DNA from: Vulcanimicrobiota bacterium
GTDB lineage: Bacteria > Vulcanimicrobiota > Xenobia > Xenobiales > JADMJV01
Direction of reading: 5' to 3'
Assembly (NCBI GenBank): GCA_023447635.1
Contig: JAEXNA010000088.1
Location: forward strand, 1-12,072
DNA: 12,072 bases
A program made the position numbers and the translations under genes. The notes under the pieces are model-generated. The model did not search any database. It was given only the letters and a program-made list of their open reading frames with translations, and was not told the DNA's origin. Within the stretch, counting starts at the first letter, position 1. Each line of letters begins with the position of its first letter. This document shows positions 7,039 through 12,072 of this stretch, piece after piece.

Positions 7039-7629
7039 ATGCTTTCGCTCATCAGACCCGACGCGCCGATCCGAGACTGGGCCAAAGTCGGTCGCCAACT
7101 GCCTGACCCCGCGAGCAACGTCGGCTTCGCCTTCAGCACCCTCGAAGTCGCCGCCCCCGAGGACATGCTGGGCGCCAAGGGCGACGACTTCCTGGCCAGC
7201 GCCAAGCCGGACGAAGCGCCCTTCGCCGCGCTGGTCCACCAGGTCATCGCGCAGGTAGAGCAAGGGTCGGAGCACGTACGCAGCCTGGACGACCAGGAAG
7301 GCAAGGACATCGCCACTGGCCGCACCGTGAAGTCGCCTGAAGGTGGAGCAGAAAGCTACCTCTGGCAAGCCGACCCCCTCGGCTGGTCGGCCGAACGAGA
7401 GACCTTCTTCCACGACGACGGCGCCGGAACCAGGGTCGAGTACCTGCGCCACCCCGACGACGACAACCTGGAGATCTTCGCCTCCCAGAAGGAGTCCGCC
7501 CCCGCTACCTACGTGGTCTTCGACCGCGAGCAAGAGAGCTACACCGTCGTCAACTCAGAACAACTCTCCGCCGCCGAGGCCGCCGAACACGAATCGAACC
7601 GCTACCTCATCGGCGGCTCTGCTCAGTAG
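7039..7629 (+). CDS. Hypothetical acidic cytoplasmic protein (A)
   Basis: This 196-residue protein starts at the ATG at 7039, since GAGG at 7027-7030 is 8 nt upstream; an in-frame GTG at 7030 overlaps that SD. It has no signal peptide or membrane segment. It is strongly acidic, rich in Asp/Glu/Ala, with a central ESYLWQADPLGWSAERETFF and a beta-like YLRHPDDDNLEIFAS and YVVFDREQESYTVV. I do not recognise the family. Its last 7 bp overlap the end of the opposite-strand gene B, so the two are convergent. A 34-bp piece of its 5' coding region recurs at 9519-9552 beside the second B gene, showing that the A-B pair was once duplicated. Upstream, TAAATC near 7014 may be part of a promoter. Confidence 0.75.
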   Translation: MLSLIRPDAPIRDWAKVGRQLPDPASNVGFAFSTLEVAAPEDMLGAKGDDFLASAKPDEAPFAALVHQVIAQVEQGSEHVRSLDDQEGKDIATGRTVKSPEGGAESYLWQADPLGWSAERETFFHDDGAGTRVEYLRHPDDDNLEIFASQKESAPATYVVFDREQESYTVVNSEQLSAAEAAEHESNRYLIGGSAQ

Positions 7630-8294
7630 TCAGCCATCTTCGGCGGTCGTCCAAAGACCGAATGGTAAGCCGAGAGGATGGGAGGGGCCTGCTGCTCGCC
7701 GAGCAACTGACGTAAGGTGACGCCTGGCCGGTCTAGCTCGGCCTTGAGTTGGAGATACCCCTCCCGGTCTTCCGTTTTTTGAGCGTCAAACCAGGACGGG
7801 TACGTGTAGAGCATCTCCAGTCCATGCTCCTGGAACCTCCGGAAGATCATTCCGTAGACCGGAGTCAGGTCCACCAGCTTCTCCACGTAGGCTGACCCTA
7901 CATAGAAGTCCATGTAATGGCACGGCGGATTGGACAGGTAGCCGTTGGTCCAATCCGCGATGTCATGGGACGTACCTCGCCAGGTGCCTTCTTCGACCCA
8001 GAAAGTCTCTCCAGCTTCATCCACCCCCATTACCTCGTACACCCCGAAAACATCACGTAAGCAGAGGCCCAGAACTTCTGCGCACTCCCTCTCGGGCTGG
8101 ACCGACTCTCCCCAGGCGGGGAACTGACGGAGCGCAGGCGATCTCAAAATCTGCTCAGGCGTGGGGTGGCAGATCTGAAACAACTCGCACTTCTCCCACC
8201 CCTCCGGCGCCAGTTCCGCTACCAGGTTGGGGGCGGCTGGCCCCTGAGGGAACAGCGTCGTAAAAACGCTGTTCAGGGAGCGCTGGTTAGACAT
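7623..8294 (-). CDS. Hypothetical protein B (paralogue of 9560-10231)
   Basis: This 223-residue soluble protein has no signal peptide or transmembrane helix. AGGGGCAGAG lies directly before the ATG at 8294. By manual count it is identical to the second copy at 153 of 223 positions (about 69%), with no gaps. The most conserved parts are CHPTP (42-46), QPERECAE.LGLCLRDVFG (66-84), IFRRFQE.GLEM.YTYPSWFDA (150-171) and the last 24 residues, ILSAY.SVFGRPPKMADY. The first 15 residues, 51-63 and 121-128 vary most. The conserved aromatic/acidic patches suggest a ligand- or protein-binding module. No known family is recognised. Co-occurring, variable, soluble paralogues can be immunity proteins, but no toxin is seen here, so this is speculation. 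Confidence 0.8.
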   Translation of the reverse strand: MSNQRSLNSVFTTLFPQGPAAPNLVAELAPEGWEKCELFQICHPTPEQILRSPALRQFPAWGESVQPERECAEVLGLCLRDVFGVYEVMGVDEAGETFWVEEGTWRGTSHDIADWTNGYLSNPPCHYMDFYVGSAYVEKLVDLTPVYGMIFRRFQEHGLEMLYTYPSWFDAQKTEDREGYLQLKAELDRPGVTLRQLLGEQQAPPILSAYHSVFGRPPKMADY

Positions 8295-8367
8295 CTCTGC
8301 CCCTTCGACCTCAGGACCCTATCAGCCTACGGAAGGTCTGAGAGGACCGAGGGCCAAGGAAAGGTGA

Positions 8368-8634
8368 GTGTCACAACTGGCCAAAATCGATGTCGGAATC
8401 GCGCCCGCCTGCCCTAACTGTCGGCAGCGAGTCGTTGACATGGATCTGGAAAAGCTGGCCGAGGGCGGCACGCACCAGTGCTTGCTCTGCGGACACTCCA
8501 TGCGTGTCCCCAGGCCGATCCTCGACCGCCTCATCGCCCAGCGAGACGCCGCCATCGCGGCTGGGGCGAAGCCTCCCACCCTGCTCGAGCGTATGAAAGC
8601 GTTCCTAACCCGAATTTTCTCAGCCAAATCCTGA
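8368..8634 (+). CDS. Small Zn-ribbon-like protein
   Basis: This 88-residue protein starts at a GTG at 8368. AAGGA (8356-8360) is 7 nt upstream and supports this start. It has two CxxC knuckles, CPNC at residues 15-18 and CLLC at 38-41 (the latter followed by GH), separated by 19 residues. That is the geometry of a single zinc ribbon. The C-terminal half is a basic/alanine-rich helix (RLIAQRDAAIAAG) and a hydrophobic amphipathic tail (LLERMKAFLTRIFS) that could contact membrane or a partner. Small zinc-ribbon proteins bind nucleic acid or protein; which one cannot be told. It is 55 bp before the membrane-protein gene, on the same strand, with two hairpins between. Confidence 0.7.
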   Translation: MSQLAKIDVGIAPACPNCRQRVVDMDLEKLAEGGTHQCLLCGHSMRVPRPILDRLIAQRDAAIAAGAKPPTLLERMKAFLTRIFSAKS

Positions 8635-8641
8635 CGGCTTC

Positions 8642-8683
8642 GTGATAGGAATCACTGTGCGGCCAGCAGCGGCTGGCTAAAGT
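8642..8683 (+). promoter_or_regulatory. Two small hairpins and a -10-like box before 8690
   Basis: GTGAT-AGGA-ATCAC (8642-8655) and GCCAGC-AGCG-GCTGGC (8662-8677) are perfect inverted repeats 6 bp apart. TAAAGT follows at 8678-8683, six bases before the ATG at 8690. They may form an operator and a leaderless promoter for the membrane-protein gene, or the second may be a weak terminator for the upstream gene (no T-run follows). No convincing -35 is seen. Confidence 0.4.
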
Positions 8684-8689
8684 CGGGAT

Positions 8690-9472
8690 ATGTCAAACAC
8701 GAATAGTCATAATCCCAAACTTTACACTCTCAACGCCATCGGGGTCGGAACGTTTCTCGGCGGTCCTATCGCTGGCGGTGTGATGGTGCGCCGAAACCTG
8801 CTCAACCTGGGACGAAGCTCGGCGGCACAGCCGCTGCTGATCGCCCTGGCGCTATCCGTGGTGTTATTCGTGGGACTGGCCATGATGCCGTCGGGGTCGA
8901 TGGAACGGTTCCCCCGCTCGTTTCTGCCGGCCCTCTACACGGGACTTCTGGTCAGCTGGAGCCGGAAGACGCTGGGAGCTGACCTCGACCGCCACAAAGA
9001 AGCCAACGGCGCCTTCTTTCCGGGCTGGAAGACCTTCGGAGTCGGGTTGGCCAGCTTGGTCGCCACGCTGAGCCTGGCCGCTGCCTGCTTCGCGCTGGCC
9101 CCCCAAAGCGCCACCGATGCCGCCTATCAGCGAGAGTGGGATCGCGTGGTCGCCAACGAGAGCAAAGCTCAGGAGCTCTCCACGCTGGCCGGCAAAGAAG
9201 GGGTGACCGAAGACGAACTGGTCCAGTTCCTGGACCAGACCTTCCTCCCCGCCTGGGACGACAGCGCCAAAGCCGTGGACGAGATGGAGAGCCTGAAGAT
9301 GCTCGACAAGTCAACCACAAACCAGCGCACCGCCCTGCGCAAATACGTCACCCTGCAGCAAGAACGCGGCAAACTGCTGCGCGAAGTTCTGACCACCGGC
9401 GACGAAGCCGCCTCCAAAGCCCTCGACAAAGTCGTCGCCGACCTCGAGAAAGTCGACCTCACCGCGAAGTAA
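8690..9472 (+). CDS. Membrane protein with C-terminal helical domain
   Basis: This 260-residue protein has hydrophobic segments at about 13-32, 48-66, 78-92 and 114-137, the first led by YTLNAIGVGTFLGGPIAGG. The N-terminal pattern (Y, then TFLGGPxAGG, then N.L.LG) is one I associate with a widespread uncharacterised bacterial membrane family; this is recollection, not a search. Residues 140-260 are soluble, charged and helical (KAQELSTLAGKEGVTEDEL, RKYVTLQQERGKLLRE) and probably form a coiled or four-helix domain on one membrane face. No enzyme motif is visible. The ATG at 8690 has no SD; TAAAGT six bases upstream suggests leaderless transcription. The downstream neighbour is the remnant of gene A. 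Confidence 0.8.
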   Translation: MSNTNSHNPKLYTLNAIGVGTFLGGPIAGGVMVRRNLLNLGRSSAAQPLLIALALSVVLFVGLAMMPSGSMERFPRSFLPALYTGLLVSWSRKTLGADLDRHKEANGAFFPGWKTFGVGLASLVATLSLAAACFALAPQSATDAAYQREWDRVVANESKAQELSTLAGKEGVTEDELVQFLDQTFLPAWDDSAKAVDEMESLKMLDKSTTNQRTALRKYVTLQQERGKLLREVLTTGDEAASKALDKVVADLEKVDLTAK

Positions 9473-9518
9473 GGCCAGGTGTCCGAACGGCGCGATAGTC
9501 CGCCGCGTTGCAGGCGCT

Positions 9519-9559
9519 GATCCGAGACTGGACCAAAGTCGGTCGCCAACTGGCTCTGG
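9519..9559 (+). pseudogene. Deleted remnant of gene A beside second B copy
   Basis: Bases 9519-9552 match the 5' coding region of gene A (7068-7101) at 33 of 34 positions. The sequence then jumps to GCTCTG and TCAGTAGTCAGCC, the last bases of gene A running into the end of gene B (7616 onward). About 515 bp corresponding to 7102-7615 are missing, and the join is frameshifted. It has no start codon or SD and should not be expressed as a protein. It records duplication of the A-B pair followed by internal deletion of the second A. Confidence 0.75.
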
Positions 9560-10231
9560 TCAGTAGTCAGCCATCTTCGGCGGTCGTCCAAAAACCGAAA
9601 AGTAAGCGGAGAGGATGGGAGGAGGCGCCTGTTCGCCGAGAAGCTGCTCTAGCGTAGTGCCTGGCTGGTCCTTCTCGGCTTTGAGTTGAAGATACCCTTC
9701 CCGGTCATCGCTATTGTGAGCGTCAAACCAGGACGGATAGGTGTAAAACATCTCCAGTCCAAGCTCCTGGAAGCGCCGGAAGATCAAGTCGAAAACCGGC
9801 CTCAAGTCTGCCAGATTCTCGACATAACCCGAACCCATATAGAAGTCTATATAGCTGTAAGCACGACCGACGACATAGCGGTTAAGCCACTCCGCGATAT
9901 CGTCAGACGTCGCTCGCCAGGTACCATCCTCGACCCAGAAAGCTTCCCCCGCCTCATCCTCCCCCATCACGTCGTGCTCGCCGAAAACATCACGCAGGCA
10001 AAGTCCCAGAATCTCGGCACACTCCCTTTCTGGCTGGACCGGCTTCGCTAAACTGCGAAGTCGATGGAGCGAAGGCGACTTCAGAACCTGCGGCGGCGTT
10101 GGATGGCAGATACGAACCAACCCGCACTTCTCCCACCCATCGGGCGCCAACTCTCGAACTAGGTTAGGATCCGCAGGCCCATCCGGGAACAGCTCCACCA
10201 GCACCAGCTTCAAAATCCGGATCTTGACCAT
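9560..10231 (-). CDS. Hypothetical protein B' (paralogue of 7623-8294)
   Basis: This 223-residue copy has the same length as B, with no gaps in alignment. It starts at the ATG at 10231 behind AGGGTGG (4-5 nt spacing). It keeps all conserved blocks (CHPTP, QPERECAEILGLCLRDVFG, IFRRFQELGLEMFYTYPS) and the identical GRPPKMADY end. It differs mostly in the first 15 residues, in the 51-63 segment and around 121-130 (VVGRAYSYIDF versus SNPPCHYMDF). The reading frame is intact, so it appears to be under selection. It lies 51 bp after the Trp-rich gene on the same strand, whereas B is alone on its strand, so the copies may be regulated differently. Family and function are unrecognised. Confidence 0.8.
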   Translation of the reverse strand: MVKIRILKLVLVELFPDGPADPNLVRELAPDGWEKCGLVRICHPTPPQVLKSPSLHRLRSLAKPVQPERECAEILGLCLRDVFGEHDVMGEDEAGEAFWVEDGTWRATSDDIAEWLNRYVVGRAYSYIDFYMGSGYVENLADLRPVFDLIFRRFQELGLEMFYTYPSWFDAHNSDDREGYLQLKAEKDQPGTTLEQLLGEQAPPPILSAYFSVFGRPPKMADY

Positions 10232-10282
10232 CGGACCACCCTACACTCAGAGGTTCGCTCGAACAAGAGCCACCACGAGGCG

Positions 10283-11020
10283 CTACGCCGATGGTCCGTG
10301 CGTGGCCAACCAGGAATGCCATTCCTCGGGAACGGGACCGAGCAAGGCGGTCAACTGCTCGACGTCATCTATCGCTTCGAGGCACCACCAGCGAAACGCG
10401 TCCACGTAGCCCATTGTTGCATCATAGCTATCCTTGAAGTCGTTGACGCTCAAACCTAGTGCCCACGGCGCCTTGACCTCTCCCGTCCAGAACATCTGGG
10501 CCAGGGCGAGAAGACCCCGGCTCAAATCCTTCGGCTGGTGCAGAGCGGTCCAATCGTCTGGTAAAGACTCGGGGCGCCAAGACTGGCGAGACCAGAACCA
10601 GAACGATCGAACAGCGTAGCGGGCGGCAGCCTCGAGATCGAGCCCGGCGAGCCACGGCGCCCAATCGCGACTGCGAGGGTCCTGAAGCCAGTGAGAGTGA
10701 GCGACATCCGATGCGACCAGGCCGAGAGCTCGCAACCGAGACACATCATGCTTCCCTTCGTCACGGCCAAACAGGAACTCGTGAATAAAGTCAGCCCAAG
10801 GAAGCGGGGCAGGACCGTAGCGCTGAAGATAGTCGAGGCGCGGTTCGGCCCCTCGACCCAGAGTCTTCTCGTGTTGCCACCATTGGGCCATCACGTCTTC
10901 ACCGTCCCCCATTCGCCAACCGATACTGTAGCGACTGAGGTCGGGACAGACGATCCAGGGAGGAGGAACTTCGCCATCTAGCATCATCGCTAGTTTACGA
11001 ACTCTCTCGCAGGAACTCAA
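10283..11020 (-). CDS. Tryptophan-rich hypothetical protein
   Basis: This 245-residue soluble protein contains 18 tryptophans (about 7%), including pairs in AQWWQ, FWFW and FRWWC. The N-terminal PPPWIVCPDLSRYSIGWRMG, then DGEDV, is a distinctive block that looks like a conserved domain signature, but I cannot name the family. No signal peptide or membrane helix is seen. The start is uncertain. The TTG at 11020 has GGAGG only 2 nt away, and ATGs at 10987 and 10984 would give about 233-234 residues that retain the whole PPPW block. It is the gene immediately downstream of the Phd-like antitoxin and toxin stub and just upstream of B', all on the minus strand, so the three may form one transcript. 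Aromatic-rich soluble proteins often bind ligands or partner proteins. Confidence 0.7.
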   Translation of the reverse strand: MSSCERVRKLAMMLDGEVPPPWIVCPDLSRYSIGWRMGDGEDVMAQWWQHEKTLGRGAEPRLDYLQRYGPAPLPWADFIHEFLFGRDEGKHDVSRLRALGLVASDVAHSHWLQDPRSRDWAPWLAGLDLEAAARYAVRSFWFWSRQSWRPESLPDDWTALHQPKDLSRGLLALAQMFWTGEVKAPWALGLSVNDFKDSYDATMGYVDAFRWWCLEAIDDVEQLTALLGPVPEEWHSWLATHGPSA

Positions 11021-11029
11021 CGCCTCCGG

Positions 11030-11074
11030 TCAAGCGGGACGGAGGTCGGCGACATGTGTCGGGACGAACTTCAC
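11030..11074 (-). pseudogene. Possible truncated PIN-toxin start
   Basis: A GTG at 11074, 4 nt after the antitoxin stop, opens a 14-codon frame reading VKFVPTHVADLRPA before TGA. PIN-domain toxins of Phd-type pairs usually begin (M/V)KFLLDTHVLLW at this position. K-F-x-x-T-H-V with one codon missing is suggestive of a decayed toxin cut after its first strand. The match is short and could be chance. Confidence 0.28.
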
Positions 11075-11078
11075 CGAC

Positions 11079-11318
11079 CTACTCGTAGATGAAGTCGGGC
11101 TTCCACTGTTCCGCCCAACCGATCGAATCGAGATCGTCGGGGTTGCCGCAGATCGTGTCACGCTTCCTGAGTCTGGCCAGCTTTCCCGGACCCCTCTGGG
11201 CGACGAGAAGGACACTCCCGCCAGGTCTGACGACCTCGATCCCCTCACCGCTCTCCAGCACCTGGTCCAACAGGGCGTAGAGGTCCTTCCGGAGCTGTGT
11301 AGGCGTGAGTTTTCTCAT
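11079..11318 (-). CDS. Phd/YefM-family antitoxin
   Basis: This 79-residue protein has the Phd/YefM type II antitoxin pattern. An N-terminal helix (TPTQLRKDLYALLDQVLESG, residues 5-24) is followed by the strand-turn-strand EVVRPGGSVLLVAQ (28-41). The acidic/aromatic tail (PDDLDSIGWAEQWKPDFIYE) would normally wrap around the toxin. Such proteins bind their own promoter and neutralise a PIN, RelE or Doc toxin. Normal length is about 80 residues, so it is complete. The expected toxin gene directly after it is missing, so it may act alone as a repressor, protect against toxins elsewhere, or be a leftover. A promoter with -35 TTGACG, 17-bp spacer and -10 TATTCT ends six bases before its ATG. No SD is present, so the transcript is probably leaderless. 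Confidence 0.75.
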   Translation of the reverse strand: MRKLTPTQLRKDLYALLDQVLESGEGIEVVRPGGSVLLVAQRGPGKLARLRKRDTICGNPDDLDSIGWAEQWKPDFIYE

Positions 11319-11324
11319 GTCATC

Positions 11325-11353
11325 AGAATAGAGCAGAACCCCGCGTACGTCAA
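11325..11353 (-). promoter_or_regulatory. Sigma-70-like promoter of the antitoxin gene
   Basis: On the minus strand, TTGACG (11353-11348), a 17-bp spacer and TATTCT (11330-11325) form a good -35/-10 pair. The -10 ends six bases before the ATG at 11318, which would place the transcription start at or next to the start codon. One of the GCGTACGTC repeats overlaps the -35, as an autoregulatory operator would. Confidence 0.6.
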
Positions 11354-11372
11354 AACGACCAGGGCGTACGTC
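11343..11372. promoter_or_regulatory. Two 9-bp direct repeats, candidate operator
   Basis: GCGTACGTC occurs at 11343-11351 and 11364-11372, 21 bp apart or two helical turns, in the 84-bp divergent region between the antitoxin and the arrestin-like gene. Each contains the palindrome CGTACG. YefM and Phd antitoxins are known to bind short palindromes with a central GTAC, so self-repression by the 79-residue antitoxin is a reasonable inference. Confidence 0.5.
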
Positions 11373-11402
11373 CTGACGCGGCGCAGCACCAGGGACGCAT
11401 CA

Positions 11403-11909
11403 ATGTGGCTCGAAGAGACGTGCCGTTATGGCGCTATTCCGTGCAGTCAAAACTTTCTGTCTCCCGTCGAGCTCGAGATTGATGGTCCCATCTCGTTCTC
11501 TCGTCATACCGAAGAGATCGCCGGTCATATCAAACTGACCGCGCGGGGCCCTCAGCAGGTCGACGATGTCGTCATCATCCTGGTCGAAACCGCACGCCAC
11601 GACGAGCGCGAGCACGAAGACATTCGAGGACAGGCCCAGGTCTGCTCTCGCCCCTTCACCATCGAAGATGGCGAAACGGTCACTCTGCCGTTCACCATGC
11701 GGATAAAGATCCCGAAGCGGGGCTATGAAAGCCTGATTGATGACGGTGGAGTGATCGGCGCGCTAGGCAGGGTCGCCTCGTTCCTGGACGACAGCGACGA
11801 CCACTCTCCCAGACGCAGCTACGAACTCGTCGCCGCCGCCGACGTGCTGGGCTGCAAGTTCGACCCTCGCTGCACCCGCCACATCACTCGTTTCGACGGC
11901 TTTTTCTAA
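11403..11909 (+). CDS. Arrestin-fold, Spo0M-like protein
   Basis: This 168-residue soluble protein starts at the ATG at 11403, with AGGGA 7 nt upstream. Residues 18-105 (SPVELEIDGPISFSRHTEEI, then IKLTARG, VIILVET, FTIEDGETVTLPFTMRI) follow the beta-sandwich pattern of arrestin-like proteins, closest to the Spo0M family in my judgement. SYELVAAADVLGCKFDPRC (about 140-158) resembles the strand and DPR turn that follows in that family. Bacillus Spo0M is about 258 residues, so this is shorter and the call is tentative. Five cysteines (one near residue 7, three in later strands) are unusual for the fold. It is divergent from the antitoxin gene and might share its regulatory region. The partner is unknown. 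Confidence 0.5.
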   Translation: MWLEETCRYGAIPCSQNFLSPVELEIDGPISFSRHTEEIAGHIKLTARGPQQVDDVVIILVETARHDEREHEDIRGQAQVCSRPFTIEDGETVTLPFTMRIKIPKRGYESLIDDGGVIGALGRVASFLDDSDDHSPRRSYELVAAADVLGCKFDPRCTRHITRFDGFF

Positions 11910-11953
11910 AAGCGACGCCGCGCCAAGCTTGCCAGCTTCGAACCCGCCAACCT

Positions 11954-12072
11954 GAGGCTGTTGAAGATTAGGGTTAAAGCATGACAGGTGGCTGCGCCCG
12001 CATAGCTCGAATGGGCTTCAATGCGTACGAAGAAGTTTCGTGAGTACAATCTCGACCAACAGTTCCTGTTCC
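11954..12072 (+). mobile_element. Left end of an IS1182-type insertion sequence (cut by contig end)
   Basis: GAGGCTGTTGAAGATTAGG at 11954-11972 resembles the left terminal inverted repeat of many IS1182/IS5-like elements (GGCTGTTGAAAA). It precedes a transposase start at 12021. The right end, the rest of the transposase and any target duplication are outside the window. The stretch 11910-11953 holds no gene; AAGCT-TGCC-AGCTT there could be a weak hairpin after the arrestin-like gene. Confidence 0.6.
12021..12072 (+). CDS. IS1182-family transposase, N-terminal fragment
   Basis: The ATG at 12021 opens a frame, MRTKKFREYNLDQQFLF, which runs off the window. The run KFREYNLDQ.FL matches the N-terminus usual for IS1182-type transposases (DDE enzymes), where the next residues are typically PPSL. 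Only 17 codons are visible, so catalytic residues and intactness cannot be judged. No clear SD precedes it. Confidence 0.7.
   Translation, partial: MRTKKFREYNLDQQFLF

Noticed and set aside
6522..7325. Minus-strand frames at 6522-7325 and 9169-9591 sharing the peptide LATDFGPVSD
   Set aside because: The shared peptide is the antisense translation of the 34-bp piece of gene A and its remnant; it is not a domain shared by real proteins.

Overview
This window looks like a complete short assembly contig from an uncultured GC-rich bacterium. Its first 28 bases match the Illumina Nextera read-1 adapter at 26 of 28 positions, so they are sequencing artefact. Its last 119 bases run into the left end of an insertion sequence, a common place for contigs to break. 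No rRNA, tRNA or taxonomic marker gene is present, so I do not name a phylum. Sec signal peptides, a lipobox lipoprotein and Shine-Dalgarno (SD) starts show a bacterium. Several genes lack an SD and instead carry a -10-like hexamer 6-7 nt before ATG, which suggests some leaderless mRNAs.

Layout. Bases 29-312 hold no gene, but contain a structured intergenic repeat (R1) and a 21-bp tandem repeat. A minus-strand pair follows: an exported HEAT-like repeat protein (3851 to 1515), then a lipoprotein with an Ig-like domain (1443 to 313). The 286-bp divergent region at 3852-4137 carries a second copy of the repeat (R2). Bases 4138-6947 hold two paralogous small secreted proteins on either side of a small membrane protein and an APC-superfamily amino acid/choline-type permease.

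Bases 7039-10231 are an accessory region of unrecognised proteins: an acidic 196-aa protein (A), a 223-aa protein (B), a small Zn-ribbon protein, and a four-segment membrane protein. After these come a deleted remnant of A and a second full-length copy of B (B'). The A-B convergent pair therefore seems to have been duplicated, with copy 2 of A then collapsing. A minus-strand run continues with a tryptophan-rich 245-aa unknown protein and a Phd/YefM-like antitoxin. The antitoxin's cognate toxin seems to be missing, leaving only a 14-codon PIN-like stub. A divergent arrestin-fold (Spo0M-like) protein at 11403-11909 precedes the IS1182-type transposase start at 12021.

The most unusual features are three. 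The intergenic repeat has conserved ends that can pair with each other, with a compensatory base change between copies and a variable number of ~50-bp internal units. The duplicated A/B cassette has a visible deletion junction. The orphan antitoxin keeps a promoter/operator with 21-bp-spaced repeats. No defence system, CRISPR array or biosynthetic cluster is evident, and functions of A, B, the Trp-rich protein and the small secreted pair are unknown.
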